The notes beneath the pieces are model-generated. The model worked only from the letters and a program-made list of their open reading frames with translations. It had not been told where the DNA came from and made no database searches. Positions 4,995 through 5,032 of a stretch of 5,032 nt of DNA are shown here, piece by piece; within the stretch, counting starts at the first letter, position 1, and every line of letters starts with the position of its first letter. Made by a program: the position numbers and the translations under genes. Source of the DNA: Devosia sp. (lineage in GTDB: Bacteria; Pseudomonadota; Alphaproteobacteria; Rhizobiales; Devosiaceae); the NCBI GenBank assembly GCA_028290245.1, contig JAQGKG010000258.1, forward strand, positions 1 through 5,032, written 5' to 3'.

Positions 4995-5032
4995 ATGCCG
5001 CACAAGACATTCTTTGCCTTCATCCTGCCCTC
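4995..5032 (+). CDS. Start of a probable sugar ABC transporter permease (cut by the right edge)
   Basis: Only 12 complete codons are present, reading MPHKTFFAFILP, with the frame still open. A short basic start running straight into a hydrophobic Phe-rich segment ending in Leu-Pro is how many MalF/UgpA-type permeases begin, where the first membrane span follows at once. The strong ribosome binding site and its position right after a family 1 binding protein make the call likely. The sequence alone is too short to prove it; another membrane protein is the main alternative. Confidence 0.65.
   Translation, partial: MPHKTFFAFILP

Noticed and set aside
1..5032. tRNA, rRNA, insertion sequence, integrase or phage genes
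   Set aside because: I saw no cloverleaf-like sequence, transposase or integrase motif, or flanking terminal repeats anywhere in the window.

Overview
The window is GC-rich, densely coded bacterial DNA. The gene types, the codon bias towards G/C in third positions, and the abundance of ABC importer binding proteins suggest an alphaproteobacterium of the Hyphomicrobiales, perhaps near Devosia or the Rhizobiaceae. That placement is inference from style; no rRNA or other marker gene is present.

Layout. (1) Positions 1-690, minus strand: the N-terminal 230 residues of a secreted NitT/TauT (NMT1/SsuA-like) ABC substrate-binding protein that runs off the left edge. (2) 761-1495, minus strand: a six-span PAP2-family membrane lipid phosphatase with all three catalytic motifs. 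(3) 1496-1580: an 85-bp divergent intergenic region. (4) 1581-2507, plus strand: a diacylglycerol-kinase-family lipid kinase, overlapping by four bases (ATGA) with (5) 2504-3331, a calcineurin-like metallophosphoesterase with a complete metal-binding set. (6) 3332-3612: a 281-bp regulatory region with an AT-rich core. It holds two near-identical 16-bp palindromes (TTGCAT-N4-ATGCAA) 23 bp apart, two further inverted repeats and a strong ribosome binding site. (7) 3613-4851, plus strand: a complete periplasmic family 1 sugar-type binding protein. (8) 4852-4994: an intercistronic spacer with an 8-bp-arm GC-rich hairpin of dispersed-repeat type. (9) 4995-5032, plus strand: the first 12 codons of the next gene, most likely an ABC permease.

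How the genes fit together. The centre is a small lipid-phosphate module: a kinase that adds phosphate to a lipid, a coupled phosphoesterase, and a divergent phosphatase that can remove lipid phosphate. To its right begins a carbohydrate ABC uptake operon (binding protein, then permease) that looks controlled by a repressor acting on the tandem palindromes. To its left is a different kind of ABC binding protein.

No wholly new system is evident. All the genes belong to recognisable families. The least explained signals are the tandem palindromes ahead of the sugar operon and the intercistronic hairpin, whose left arm could instead pair with the permease ribosome binding site.
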